A stretch of DNA of 64,000 nt from a virus. A program made the translations under genes and the position numbers. A model generated the notes under the pieces. The model saw nothing but the letters and a program-made list of their open reading frames with translations, searched no databases and had not been told where the DNA came from. Positions 26,201-32,758 of the stretch are shown here, piece after piece (position 1 is the first letter of the stretch; each line of letters opens with the position of its first letter). The stretch covers positions 1 to 64,000 of IMG/VR virus record IMGVR_UViG_3300026157_000001, one strand, 5' to 3'.

Positions 26201-26409
26201 GTTTGAGGATTAAAAGATTTTACTAAATCACCTATTTTTATGTCTCTAATATACTTTAGAGTGTTATCTGCCATTTTAACGCGAGCAGAGGGCATGAAAC
26301 ATCCAGCCCGTTCAGCATCGTGCTCCTGCAGATTTAACTGCCAGGTAGCATTCTCTGCTCTTGGTATAGACGTTTTTTGTTTTTTATCTGGTATTCCTGG
26401 TGCGTACAT
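23224..26409 (-). CDS. LigD-like 3'-phosphoesterase/ATP-dependent DNA ligase, intein-containing
   Basis: 1061-aa precursor in one frame when TGA at 25114-25116, 25030-25032 and 23626-23628 is Trp. The mature protein begins with a LigD-type 3'-phosphoesterase domain (L-Q-E-H-D-A-E-R-A-G, S-H-T-D-L-R-L, then S-W-A-L-P-K-G with TGA-encoded W, and I-E-D-G-Y-G-K-G), interrupted by a 378-aa intein. After it comes an ATP-dependent ligase domain: F-A-P-K-L-D-G-A-H (K-x-D-G nucleotidyl motif I), S-E-L-F-V (III), F-K-I-F-D-V-V (IIIa), E-E-G-L-V-V-Y-K (IV), K-V-K-Q (V) and an OB-like region. The C-terminus has the I-D-Y-L-I-E-K-R-A motif and glycine-zipper helices (G-A-G-L-G-G-A-L-G-G-A-A-G) as in other virion proteins. 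Role: healing and sealing of DNA ends, possibly carried in the virion. It is the first gene of the late operon from 26.4 kb. Confidence 0.8.
25168..26301 (-). other. Intein with LAGLIDADG endonuclease in the phosphoesterase domain
   Basis: 378 residues from Cys (C-F-M-P-S-A-R-V-K-M-A-D-G-like Hint block A) to V-S-N, followed by extein Ser. N-terminal splicing blocks: S-A-R-V-K-M-A, I-G-D-L-V-K, T-P-N-H-K-I (block B, T-x-x-H). Endonuclease blocks: F-L-I-G-S-L-L-G-D-S (first LAGLIDADG) and A-Q-W-F-M-D-D-G-Q-W (second). C-terminal blocks: F-D-L-E-V-E-G-N-H-N-Y-F (F) and I-L-V-S-N (G, terminal Asn with penultimate Ser in place of the usual His). Insertion falls between A-E-R-A-G and S-H-T-D-L-R-L, right beside the catalytic His-x-Asp of the phosphoesterase. 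Confidence 0.85.
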
Positions 26410-26414
26410 AAGTT

Positions 26415-26443
26415 AATATAATAATAGATAAGCATTTTGTCTA
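26415..26443 (-). promoter_or_regulatory. Late sigma70-like promoter, near-leaderless
   Basis: TAGACA (26438-26443) and TATATT (26415-26420) on the minus strand with a 17-nt spacer, then AACTT and ATG. It heads the long late operon that begins with the ligase gene, back to back with an early promoter. Confidence 0.6.
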
Positions 26444-26467
26444 ACTTAATTTTACTAGTAATTCCTA

Positions 26468-26491
26468 AAATTTGGTATAAGAGTAATGATA
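26468..26491 (+). promoter_or_regulatory. Early promoter element (GGTATAAGA family)
   Basis: AAATTTGGTATAAGAGTAAT at 26468 and on, preceded by AATTCCTAAAA, the same upstream block seen at the copy at 31691. It drives the gene at 26518. Confidence 0.75.
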
Positions 26492-26517
26492 AGCACTAAT
26501 CTAAACTAAATAAAACC

Positions 26518-27528
26518 ATGCAACAAATAACAGTAGAACAAATCCACAAAGATGTAGAAAAGGAATCTATTCGTTTTGGCCAAATGGTCAAACGACTTTC
26601 AGGCAGCAATCCTGATAAGGATAAAAAGCTTAGTCAACTAGGGTTTAAAAACTCTAAGACGACAACAAAAGAGGTTTATGAAGAGCCTTTTAACCTTCAG
26701 TTAATTCAGACTGAGGTGGAAGAATACCAGGAAATGTTTGGGGGGTTTCAATATATGAGCCATTCAAGTGTTCAACGAATCTGTAAGCGCTATGGGTTTT
26801 ACTATGGTGATGCCCTTATACTTACAGAAGAGATACCTGATGCGAACTCAGAGGAGATTTTTCACTTTTCTGAAGAGTATGCTCGTATCGTTGGCAGGTG
26901 GGCGTTAGAAGACGTAATTTCCCTTAAGCATAACGTTGAACGTCTTAAAGATCGCAGGGCTCAATTAGAAGAAGAGCTCTATACCCGGCTAGAGGTCATC
27001 TTTAATAAGGACCGCGCGATTTATCACAGACCAAAACAAGATACCTTTAATACAAATATCGATCGGGCTGAGTTTAACTTTGTAAAAGATAAATGCTTAA
27101 ACCACGAAGATCTTTATAAAGCTCTTCTGATTAACTGCGATCTTGGAACGGCATGCATTGCAGCGTCCCTGGGAGCTATAGAAGCTTACAGCCTGGACGA
27201 AAACGTGTATGAACTTCAACTCTCGAAGTACAAGAAGTATCCTTACATGCATATAGCTTGCTTTGATATGCGGGAAGTTCTTAAACTTCCTACACTACAT
27301 GTCATTGCTGATCCTGATAGCCTTATTGACTTCGACGATAAAGCTAACTTCTATGGTATTAACGAAGGAAGTCATCGTATTGTAAAGGACACATGGTCTA
27401 CAAAAGAACAGCAAGCCAGAGAAAGGATGCAATTGGAAGATCCACTTGTTTTAGCAGAAACCCTGTGCGGGTTTATTTTGATAAGCAAATGGGGCCCAGA
27501 AGCTCTTATAGACGAAGTGGCCTCTTAA
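26518..27528 (+). CDS. Unknown 336-aa early protein
   Basis: Mixed alpha/beta soluble protein beginning M-Q-Q-I-T-V-E-Q-I-H. A charged coiled-coil segment lies at ~138-165 (H-N-V-E-R-L-K-D-R-R-A-Q-L-E-E-E-L). The C-terminal half has Cys residues (I-N-C-D-L-G-T-A-C-I, H-I-A-C-F-D-M, E-T-L-C-G-F) and ends E-A-L-I-D-E-V-A-S, TAA. Monocistronic, between an early promoter and a terminator, and the first early gene at the boundary with the late block. No family recognised. Confidence 0.6.
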   Translation: MQQITVEQIHKDVEKESIRFGQMVKRLSGSNPDKDKKLSQLGFKNSKTTTKEVYEEPFNLQLIQTEVEEYQEMFGGFQYMSHSSVQRICKRYGFYYGDALILTEEIPDANSEEIFHFSEEYARIVGRWALEDVISLKHNVERLKDRRAQLEEELYTRLEVIFNKDRAIYHRPKQDTFNTNIDRAEFNFVKDKCLNHEDLYKALLINCDLGTACIAASLGAIEAYSLDENVYELQLSKYKKYPYMHIACFDMREVLKLPTLHVIADPDSLIDFDDKANFYGINEGSHRIVKDTWSTKEQQARERMQLEDPLVLAETLCGFILISKWGPEALIDEVAS

Positions 27529-27545
27529 AAAAGGCCATTTTTTGG
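27517..27545 (+). terminator. Terminator overlapping the next promoter
   Basis: TGGCC ... GGCCA hairpin (loop TCTTAAAAAA) followed by six T; the T run is at the same time the start of the next early promoter's TTTTTTGGTATAAG. Confidence 0.75.
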
Positions 27546-27562
27546 TATAAGAATAATGATAA
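27538..27562 (+). promoter_or_regulatory. Early promoter element (GGTATAAGA family)
   Basis: TTTTTTGGTATAAGAATAAT followed by GATAAGG, matching the copy at 31691 over more than 20 bases. It drives the three-gene unit starting at 27617. Confidence 0.8.
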
Positions 27563-27616
27563 GGTTTATTAAAACCTTAAGTCACTAACACAAAAAATAA
27601 CTAAATCGAACCTATT

Positions 27617-28003
27617 ATGAATACAAAAAACGGACTAGCTGTATCTTCCTATAAAATTTGGACAGATGCAGAAGATAAAAAGCTTTTGAAGGCAATTTCT
27701 AATACAGAAACTCTTACAGAAGCCTTTGCTACTGTAGCAAAACATTTACCAGCTCGCACAGAAGCTAGCTGTAGTTCACGTTATTACACACTGCGAACAG
27801 GGGGCCAAATCCCGGAAGCAGATGTCCTGCGTAATCGACGCGGTATTATGACTCATAATGAAGTCACAGCCGCAGAAATTATCGATGTAACAAGTGACGA
27901 ACAGGAATTTCTCCTGCCAGTGTCCTTGCGCTCGATCAAAACGCTCATAGACCAACTGTCTCCTGAGCAGCGATCAGAGCTTATCTCACACTATATAAGC
28001 TAG
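27617..28003 (+). CDS. Myb/SANT-like DNA-binding protein
   Basis: 128 aa. Residues ~14-58 fit a Myb/SANT helix pattern: I-W-T-D-A-E-D-K-K-L-L-K-A-I, then F-A-T-V-A-K-H-L-P-A-R-T, then C-S-S-R-Y-Y-T-L-R, as in W-x(3)-E-D ... G/A-R-T ... C-x-x-R-Y. Such domains occur in phage early regulators. The C-terminal half is acidic. The TAG stop overlaps a GTG start of the next gene (TAGTG), so the two are coupled. Confidence 0.6.
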   Translation: MNTKNGLAVSSYKIWTDAEDKKLLKAISNTETLTEAFATVAKHLPARTEASCSSRYYTLRTGGQIPEADVLRNRRGIMTHNEVTAAEIIDVTSDEQEFLLPVSLRSIKTLIDQLSPEQRSELISHYIS

Positions 28004-28512
28004 TGAAACGTCATCTATCTTACTTAAAATATGTACTTCTGCACAAATGGTATGTGTGGCAGGCTGGCCTGGTTACAGGAGCTCCCTTGTGGAGGCTCCT
28101 GATCCATGACTGGACAAAGTTTCGGCCGTCAGAGTGGAAAGATTACGCTCCCAATTTTTATAGACTGGACGGAAGCTCACAGGAAAGAGATGATCGTCCG
28201 GAAGCGGTAAAAGGCCCATTCCGAAAAGCTCTCCAACGACACTATAAGCGAAACAAGCACCACTGGCAATACTGGGTATATTTTCGCCCGGATACTCGTG
28301 AGCTCAAGGCTCTGGAAATGCCAGAAAAGTTTGTTCGTGAAATGATTGCAGATTGGATGGGTGCTGGAAAAGCTACAACCGGTGACTGGGATAGTATTGA
28401 AGAATGGTATCCTAAAAATAAGGATAAGATGATTCTGCATGATGCCACTCGGCTTAAGGTAGAGGAGATCTTGGTTTACGAACTGGACTATACAGAGATA
28501 GTCGCTAACTAA
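28003..28512 (+). CDS. DUF5662 family protein
   Basis: 169 aa with a GTG start overlapping the previous stop. The pattern Y-L-K-Y-V-L-L-H-K-W-Y-V-W, L-L-I-H-D-W-T-K-F-R-P-S-E-W, H-Y-K-R-N-K-H-H-W-Q-Y-W and M-I-A-D-W-M-G-A-G-K is the DUF5662 signature, with many conserved His/Asp/Trp that could bind metal. Biochemical function unknown. A second DUF5662 copy is fused inside the late protein at 21111-22793, so the phage carries both a free early form and a probable virion form. Confidence 0.7.
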   Translation: MKRHLSYLKYVLLHKWYVWQAGLVTGAPLWRLLIHDWTKFRPSEWKDYAPNFYRLDGSSQERDDRPEAVKGPFRKALQRHYKRNKHHWQYWVYFRPDTRELKALEMPEKFVREMIADWMGAGKATTGDWDSIEEWYPKNKDKMILHDATRLKVEEILVYELDYTEIVAN

Positions 28513-28527
28513 AAAAGGATAAATACT

Positions 28528-28809
28528 ATGTGGACATTATACGCTTATGCATTTGTACTCTTGTTAGGACTTATTACCTATATCTTTGCTAAAAAGAACG
28601 GCATGAGAGCTTACTCTACAGAAACTTCAGCAATGATTTCTGCAGGCGTTTGGGGAGCTATTGTATTCTTCGGTTTCTATCTGGAAGGGTTTCTCTTCGG
28701 GTTAGTAAACATGGTTGCACTGTATTGTCTTATCTCTATACAAGAACGTATATATGACAGATTCTATGATGCAATAGAAGAAAAAGAAAAACAAAAGGAG
28801 ACCTCTTAG
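28528..28809 (+). CDS. Small membrane protein (three TM-like helices)
   Basis: 93 aa. Hydrophobic helices at ~3-20 (Y-A-Y-A-F-V-L-L-L-G-L), ~35-55 (I-S-A-G-V-W-G-A-I-V-F-F-G-F) and ~56-75 (F-L-F-G-L-V-N-M-V-A-L-Y-C-L), then a charged tail (E-E-K-E-K-Q-K-E). It is the last gene of the unit with the Myb-like and DUF5662 genes and ends in TAG inside the terminator stem. Likely acts in the host inner membrane; function unknown. Confidence 0.6.
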   Translation: MWTLYAYAFVLLLGLITYIFAKKNGMRAYSTETSAMISAGVWGAIVFFGFYLEGFLFGLVNMVALYCLISIQERIYDRFYDAIEEKEKQKETS

Positions 28810-28829
28810 GAGGTTTCTTTTTTTTACAT
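28795..28829 (+). terminator. Rho-independent terminator
   Basis: GAGACCTC ... GAGGTTTC hairpin around TTAG, followed by a run of eight T. Confidence 0.75.
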
Positions 28830-28852
28830 TAAGAATTAGATGCCTATAGCTC

Positions 28853-28869
28853 GCCGCGCTTCGCGCGGC
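28853..28869. repeat. Perfect GC-rich inverted repeat
   Basis: GCCGCGC-TTC-GCGCGGC is a 7-bp perfect stem with a 3-nt loop in AT-rich surroundings. It lies at the 3' end of the homing endonuclease gene on the minus strand, without a T run. It may protect or end the minus-strand message, or be a remnant of insertion. Confidence 0.5.
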
Positions 28870-28880
28870 TCGCATGCATG

Positions 28881-30056
28881 TTATTCTATTAATGGTAAAA
28901 TTGGGTCGATAGAGGAGAAGCATTCGTACTTTCCTGCAAATTCTTTTTTAGGTATATATGAATTCTTTTTACACTTGTTTTGAAGGTCTGTTTCAAATTC
29001 ACATGTCTCTCTCGCCTGATCAAACCTTAGCGTATCAATAATCTCAACATTATACGGAAAATATGAAGTCCTCTTTTTAACACTAGTATAAGTTTTACCT
29101 ATTTTGAAAAATTCAAAACCATTGTTTTCTTTCATTTTTACTATATAGATCTTAAAGCCTGTAAAATTTTTAGAATCTTTGCTATGCATTTCCCACTCAC
29201 TATAGGACCATGAGCGGCTCTTGTATAGGCCTAAGACTTCATACTGACATTGTGTACAACCACCAGATTCGGCACTACGGTGGTCATAGGCTTTTGTAGT
29301 GATTTTTCCATGTAATAAACATCTTACTGTTATATCTTTTTTATTTCCGTTGTAAACCATGTCTGAATAGTCAAAACGCTTTCTTTTTTCTGGGGATAAT
29401 GAATCTAAAAAATCTTGCTTACTATAAATCCTGTCTTCTCTTTTTTTCTCATTGACACACGTCGGACAACTGTCTAAAGAGTTCAAATGTGAAGAGGGGG
29501 TTTGCTTAAACTCTTTATTATGTTTCTTGCAAATAAATATTACTTTGGTCGCTGCGTCTTTATAAATAACCTTTGAATAATCGAACCTATCGCCGTAGAT
29601 GGCCTTTGACTCCTTTATAAATTCTTTTTTAGTTTTTTTATTGTACGGTGTGTAGCATTTGCGACAGCCACCTTTAGAACTATCAAGGTGCGTTTGGGGA
29701 GTCGTCCTAAACTCTCCATGATCTTTGCAAATAAAGGTAACTTTTGTTCTCCAGTTAATATATTTTACTTTAGTGTAGTCAAACTTATCACCAAACTTTT
29801 CGTGAGCTCTTTGAAGAAATAATGTCTTTAATCTTTCTCTATTTGTGTTATGTATGTTATCAATTGCACAAAGGTTGCAACCGCATTTACTATTAAGGTG
29901 GCTGGCGGGTGTTTGCATAAATGGGCCATGATTCCTACAAATAATTTTTACTTTAGTTCGATTGTTGACATATTTTACCTTCGTATAGTCATATTTGTGG
30001 CCATGAGCTTTCTTAAAGTCTGCTATGCACTCTTCTTGTGTTTTTCGTCTAGGCAT
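28881..30056 (-). CDS. DUF723-repeat homing-endonuclease-like protein
   Basis: 391 aa. Four copies of a ~65-residue repeat can be seen, each with F-D-Y-[TS]-K-V-x-Y, then T-K-V-x-[FI]-I-C-x-x-H-G and a C-x-x-C near the end (C-G-C-N-L-C, C-R-K-C, C-P-T-C, C-T-Q-C). These are the zinc-binding repeats found in phage free-standing nucleases. The C-terminal ~100 residues (K-I-Y-I-V-K-M, F-F-K-I-G-K-T) resemble a GIY-YIG-like domain. It overlaps the sulfotransferase gene by 8 nt on the same strand. It is probably a mobile endonuclease gene, inserted against the direction of neighbouring early genes. Confidence 0.65.
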   Translation of the reverse strand: MPRRKTQEECIADFKKAHGHKYDYTKVKYVNNRTKVKIICRNHGPFMQTPASHLNSKCGCNLCAIDNIHNTNRERLKTLFLQRAHEKFGDKFDYTKVKYINWRTKVTFICKDHGEFRTTPQTHLDSSKGGCRKCYTPYNKKTKKEFIKESKAIYGDRFDYSKVIYKDAATKVIFICKKHNKEFKQTPSSHLNSLDSCPTCVNEKKREDRIYSKQDFLDSLSPEKRKRFDYSDMVYNGNKKDITVRCLLHGKITTKAYDHRSAESGGCTQCQYEVLGLYKSRSWSYSEWEMHSKDSKNFTGFKIYIVKMKENNGFEFFKIGKTYTSVKKRTSYFPYNVEIIDTLRFDQARETCEFETDLQNKCKKNSYIPKKEFAGKYECFSSIDPILPLIE

Positions 30057-30681
30057 TTTTGTAAAAATAATTTAGTTTGTCCTGGTGATCTTCGAAAATA
30101 CGATTATATCCACCGTCAGGTTGCAGGAATCCATGGAGCAGCGTGTTGTTTGGTTCCGGGGCTTCAGGCAAACCAGCGAACTCTTTCATTCTATTTGTAA
30201 AAAGTTGTAAATCTTCTTGACAATCTTCTAAATTTAAAACTAAAAGTGGCAACTCTGCTCTTTCTGTTCTTTTTTGAGCTCGCTCTATGAGCTTGTTATG
30301 TCGTTTTACATGGTTTAATACACTAGGTAGTTTCCCGGGAGCTCTATTATCGTGCTTCAGCGCACTTTTTGCATTTAGATCAGGATCTCTGTATATTATA
30401 ATAAAGTGAGGGTTTGTTAGGCACTTGTAAAACCGTCTAAAGAAGTAGATAGAGTTAGGTAATTTACAGCCCCATGCATAAAACTTGTTATCGTTATACT
30501 CAAAGTACTCTTTGAAATCTTTTCTCGAGGCACCTTTTGCGCAAAGCTGCTTAAATTGCTCATCTTCATATTGATTCGAGTGGAAGGTGCCCATATAGAC
30601 CCCCATACCGATAAGAGTTCCGGCCACAAGGCTCGTTCCTCCTCTTGGAGTTCCTAAAACTATAAACTGTTTGGTTTTCAT
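30049..30681 (-). CDS. Sulfotransferase family protein
   Basis: 210 aa. The N-terminal K-Q-F-I-V-L-G-T-P-R-G-G-T-S-L-V-A-G is the PAPS 5'-phosphosulfate loop of sulfotransferases (G-x-P-R-S-G-T), and I-I-I-Y-R-D-P-D-L at ~95 fits the 3'-phosphate-binding R-D-P motif. It should move a sulfate from PAPS to a hydroxyl or amine, for example on host glycans or lipids, or on a phage component. A TATATT -10-like box lies 5 nt before the ATG with a weak -35. It stands against the direction of the surrounding early genes, together with a homing endonuclease, so both may have been gained as one piece. Confidence 0.75.
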   Translation of the reverse strand: MKTKQFIVLGTPRGGTSLVAGTLIGMGVYMGTFHSNQYEDEQFKQLCAKGASRKDFKEYFEYNDNKFYAWGCKLPNSIYFFRRFYKCLTNPHFIIIYRDPDLNAKSALKHDNRAPGKLPSVLNHVKRHNKLIERAQKRTERAELPLLVLNLEDCQEDLQLFTNRMKEFAGLPEAPEPNNTLLHGFLQPDGGYNRIFEDHQDKLNYFYKNA

Positions 30682-30715
30682 AGCAGAATATAGTTAAATC
30701 TTGGTGAAAATAAAA

Positions 30716-31114
30716 ATGAATAAGATAACAGTATTATTATTTGCATTATTAGTGGGTTTTATAGGTTGTGATTTGATAGCCGGTGGTGATCGCCGGGAGT
30801 CTCTTCCAGAGACTACTCCCTTAATGTCCCGGGAAGGTGTTATAATGGAAGTGTTCATCTTAGAAAAAGATGGAAATATTCACTTTTGGCAGGAATCCGC
30901 GCATGGAATTATAGCAGAATCAGCTAGGCATTTTAGCCATGAACACATAAATCCTTCGGACTCAACGGCTTACACAACTTTTAAAGTTACGTACTGTCTA
31001 ACTGGTAAAGAAGTTTGGGACGAAGTTAGTTATCAGGACGCTAAATTTATTCACAATGTGATGAAACAACATAAGGAAATACATGCCCCTGTGATATTAA
31101 AACTAGACTATTAA
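30716..31114 (+). CDS. Predicted lipoprotein
   Basis: 132 aa from the ATG at 30716 (a TTG five codons upstream is less likely). Signal peptide M-N-K-I-T-V-L-L-F-A-L-L-V-G-F-I-G-C with the lipobox F-I-G-C at residue 18; mature protein acidic and beta-rich. It should be lipidated and placed in the host envelope. One of four such early lipoproteins. Superinfection exclusion or envelope change is a reasonable guess. No close promoter motif was seen. Confidence 0.65.
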   Translation: MNKITVLLFALLVGFIGCDLIAGGDRRESLPETTPLMSREGVIMEVFILEKDGNIHFWQESAHGIIAESARHFSHEHINPSDSTAYTTFKVTYCLTGKEVWDEVSYQDAKFIHNVMKQHKEIHAPVILKLDY

Positions 31115-31138
31115 TAGATAACTTTGTATATTCCAAGT

Positions 31139-31531
31139 ATGGAAATAAACAAAGATATTATTGAAAATGTATTAGAGCCTGTCGACTTTATTTTTGTCTA
31201 TTCAGACAAAACACGGCAAGCGTTTGGTATGGATCCAAAAGAATTTGAAGACGCAGTAGAAGAATATGCTGATAACTTTTCCCAAGTAGGCATTTCTAAC
31301 AACCCTATGCTCTTCCACATGAAGGCTACGAATATCATAGCACGGCTAAACGACTTTCACCAGGAACTTGCAAACGTTACAGATATGCAAAAATCTTCGG
31401 GTGGTATGGGCGACGTAGAAACAAAAGCAATTATAAATAGAACCAAGCGTGTATTTATAGAAGGAGTCAATATCCTAGCTCCTTATAGTGCACTGCTATT
31501 AACAGCAACAGAAACAGAAAATTACGCATAA
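31139..31531 (+). CDS. Unknown acidic early protein
   Basis: 130 aa beginning M-E-I-N-K-D-I-I-E-N-V, acidic and helical, ending T-E-T-E-N-Y-A, TAA. The ATG at 31139 is chosen over a TTG at 31124. It lies between two envelope-type genes and is probably co-transcribed with them. No family recognised. Confidence 0.55.
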   Translation: MEINKDIIENVLEPVDFIFVYSDKTRQAFGMDPKEFEDAVEEYADNFSQVGISNNPMLFHMKATNIIARLNDFHQELANVTDMQKSSGGMGDVETKAIINRTKRVFIEGVNILAPYSALLLTATETENYA

Positions 31532-31533
31532 TC

Positions 31534-31689
31534 ATGAAAATAGATAGAACACTAACACTCCTTACTGCAGCTGGTACTGCTTTATATATTGGCTGGCAAT
31601 GGCTGAAAAAAGAGTCGGATGTTACAAAAGATCACCCGTGCTGCATTTATCCTGACTGCAATTGTAAAGAAAAGCTAAATAATTCCTAA
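31534..31689 (+). CDS. Small membrane-anchored Cys-rich peptide
   Basis: 51 aa starting 2 nt after the previous stop. M-K-I-D-R-T-L-T-L-L-T-A-A-G-T-A-L-Y-I-G gives a short hydrophobic helix; the tail has four Cys (C-C-I-Y-P-D-C-N-C-K) that could bind a metal. The stop lies in the AATTCCTAAA block right before the next early promoter. Confidence 0.5.
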   Translation: MKIDRTLTLLTAAGTALYIGWQWLKKESDVTKDHPCCIYPDCNCKEKLNNS

Positions 31690-31690
31690 A

Positions 31691-31713
31691 TTTTGGTATA
31701 AGAATAATGATAA
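31691..31713 (+). promoter_or_regulatory. Early promoter element (GGTATAAGA family)
   Basis: TTTTGGTATAAGAATAATGA followed by TAAGG; one of the best matches to the consensus, with the AATTCCTAAA block upstream as at 26460. Confidence 0.8.
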
Positions 31714-31790
31714 GGTTTATCCCTTATCAGCAAAGCTTCGAGCAGTTTTGTTTTGGACCCCGAGCGCTAACGCGTTTCGGGGTTTTTATT
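31708..31790 (+). ncRNA. Short leader transcript: promoter then terminator (attenuator or sRNA)
   Basis: A start just after the promoter would give an RNA of about 75-80 nt that first forms GATAAGG/CCTTATC and then the hairpin CCCCGA...TTCGGGG (31758-31782) followed by five T. It ends before the lipoprotein gene at 31824, so it is either a small RNA or an attenuator for that gene. Confidence 0.45.
31757..31787 (+). terminator. Terminator 50 nt downstream of a promoter
   Basis: ACCCCGA pairs with TTCGGGGT and the inner arms GCG/CGC add to the stem; five T follow. It stands between the promoter at 31691 and its first gene. Confidence 0.7.
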
Positions 31791-31823
31791 ATCACTAACA
31801 AGCTAACCCTTAAAGGAGTTATC

Positions 31824-32216
31824 ATGGATTCAAGACTCGTAAAAGGTTTGCTATATATAATCTTGTTGGTACTCGTGCTGTCATTCTGTTCGGGATGTGA
31901 TGGCGGTGAGACTGCAGTTTATAATAGTGAAATCTATGTCAGTAAAACGGCTGAAGAGGTCCCTATATTTATATATACCATTGAGCCGCCAGGTGCCAAC
32001 CTGGATAGAGATATAATTGATAACGCACTAGATGATCGAATCTCTGAACACAGGATAAGCGAGCTTGCTGAAAACTGTCAGAAGATAGCGATTGATTTAG
32101 AGAGATACTTTGGCTTCACATCCCTTGAACTTGGGGTAGAACGTCAATATACCCACCAATTATCCTGGCCTGAAAATAAGCGATGCCGAATCGTGCGGGA
32201 CAGACCGGGGATTTAA
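31824..32216 (+). CDS. Predicted lipoprotein
   Basis: 130 aa; an AAAGGAG Shine-Dalgarno precedes the ATG. Signal peptide with K-G-L-L-Y-I-I-L-L-V-L-V-L-S-F and lipobox C-S-G-C at ~24, then D-G-G-E. The acidic D-G-G-E after Cys is like that of surface-exposed lipoproteins in some Gram-negative groups. The mature part is helical with R-Y-F-G-F-T-S near the end. Envelope-localised early protein of unknown function. Confidence 0.65.
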   Translation: MDSRLVKGLLYIILLVLVLSFCSGCDGGETAVYNSEIYVSKTAEEVPIFIYTIEPPGANLDRDIIDNALDDRISEHRISELAENCQKIAIDLERYFGFTSLELGVERQYTHQLSWPENKRCRIVRDRPGI

Positions 32217-32245
32217 TTCTCACCTTTTAAAAATGCAAAGTACAT

Positions 32246-32758
32246 ATGTTAAACAACTTTCTGAATGGGTTCACGTCCTTGCAGTATATAAAGAATTTTT
32301 CGTTTGACACTATACTCTCAGAAGATAAAAAGACGGGTAATCTTCTTGGAGAATATATGATGAGTTATGATAAGGACTATATAGAGTGTCCTTCAGAGCT
32401 CGACCCTATACTCACGCCTGTCTTGTTAAAATCTGTGTTCGATTATCCTGTGCAATACTGGTTAAACCTCGTAATAGAGCACCCGGATTATGAATACACA
32501 GCTATATGTGAAGGTATAAAGCAAGATAAGCTTTATATGTGTGCAAACCTATGGCTAAGCCTTGGGTTTGAATTGCCCTTACCGGGCAGCAATGATACGC
32601 TAGAAACTCAGCTCTATAACACCAATAAATTGGTGAATATGGGGACAGTTGAACGGCGACGACTACTAATATTAACGCAACGTGCGTTAATTCTTTCCGG
32701 CATGTTTGGTAAAAATTTGCCTACGGAAAATATCTTTAACAAAACCTCTACGACATGA
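32246..32758 (+). CDS. Unknown early protein ending in TGA
   Basis: 170 aa beginning M-L-N-N-F-L-N-G-F-T and ending N-K-T-S-T-T followed by TGA. The TGA is part of an ATGA overlap with the next start. This is the one ATGA junction where reading TGA as Trp would not end soon: the frame would go on for about 90 codons, with a second TGA, inside the next gene. It therefore points to true termination at TGA in early genes, or to a long useless extension. No family recognised. Confidence 0.6.
   Translation: MLNNFLNGFTSLQYIKNFSFDTILSEDKKTGNLLGEYMMSYDKDYIECPSELDPILTPVLLKSVFDYPVQYWLNLVIEHPDYEYTAICEGIKQDKLYMCANLWLSLGFELPLPGSNDTLETQLYNTNKLVNMGTVERRRLLILTQRALILSGMFGKNLPTENIFNKTSTT

Noticed and set aside
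28853-28869. Terminator for the minus-strand endonuclease gene
   Set aside because: The perfect GC hairpin has no T run on the minus strand, so it is listed only as an inverted repeat.
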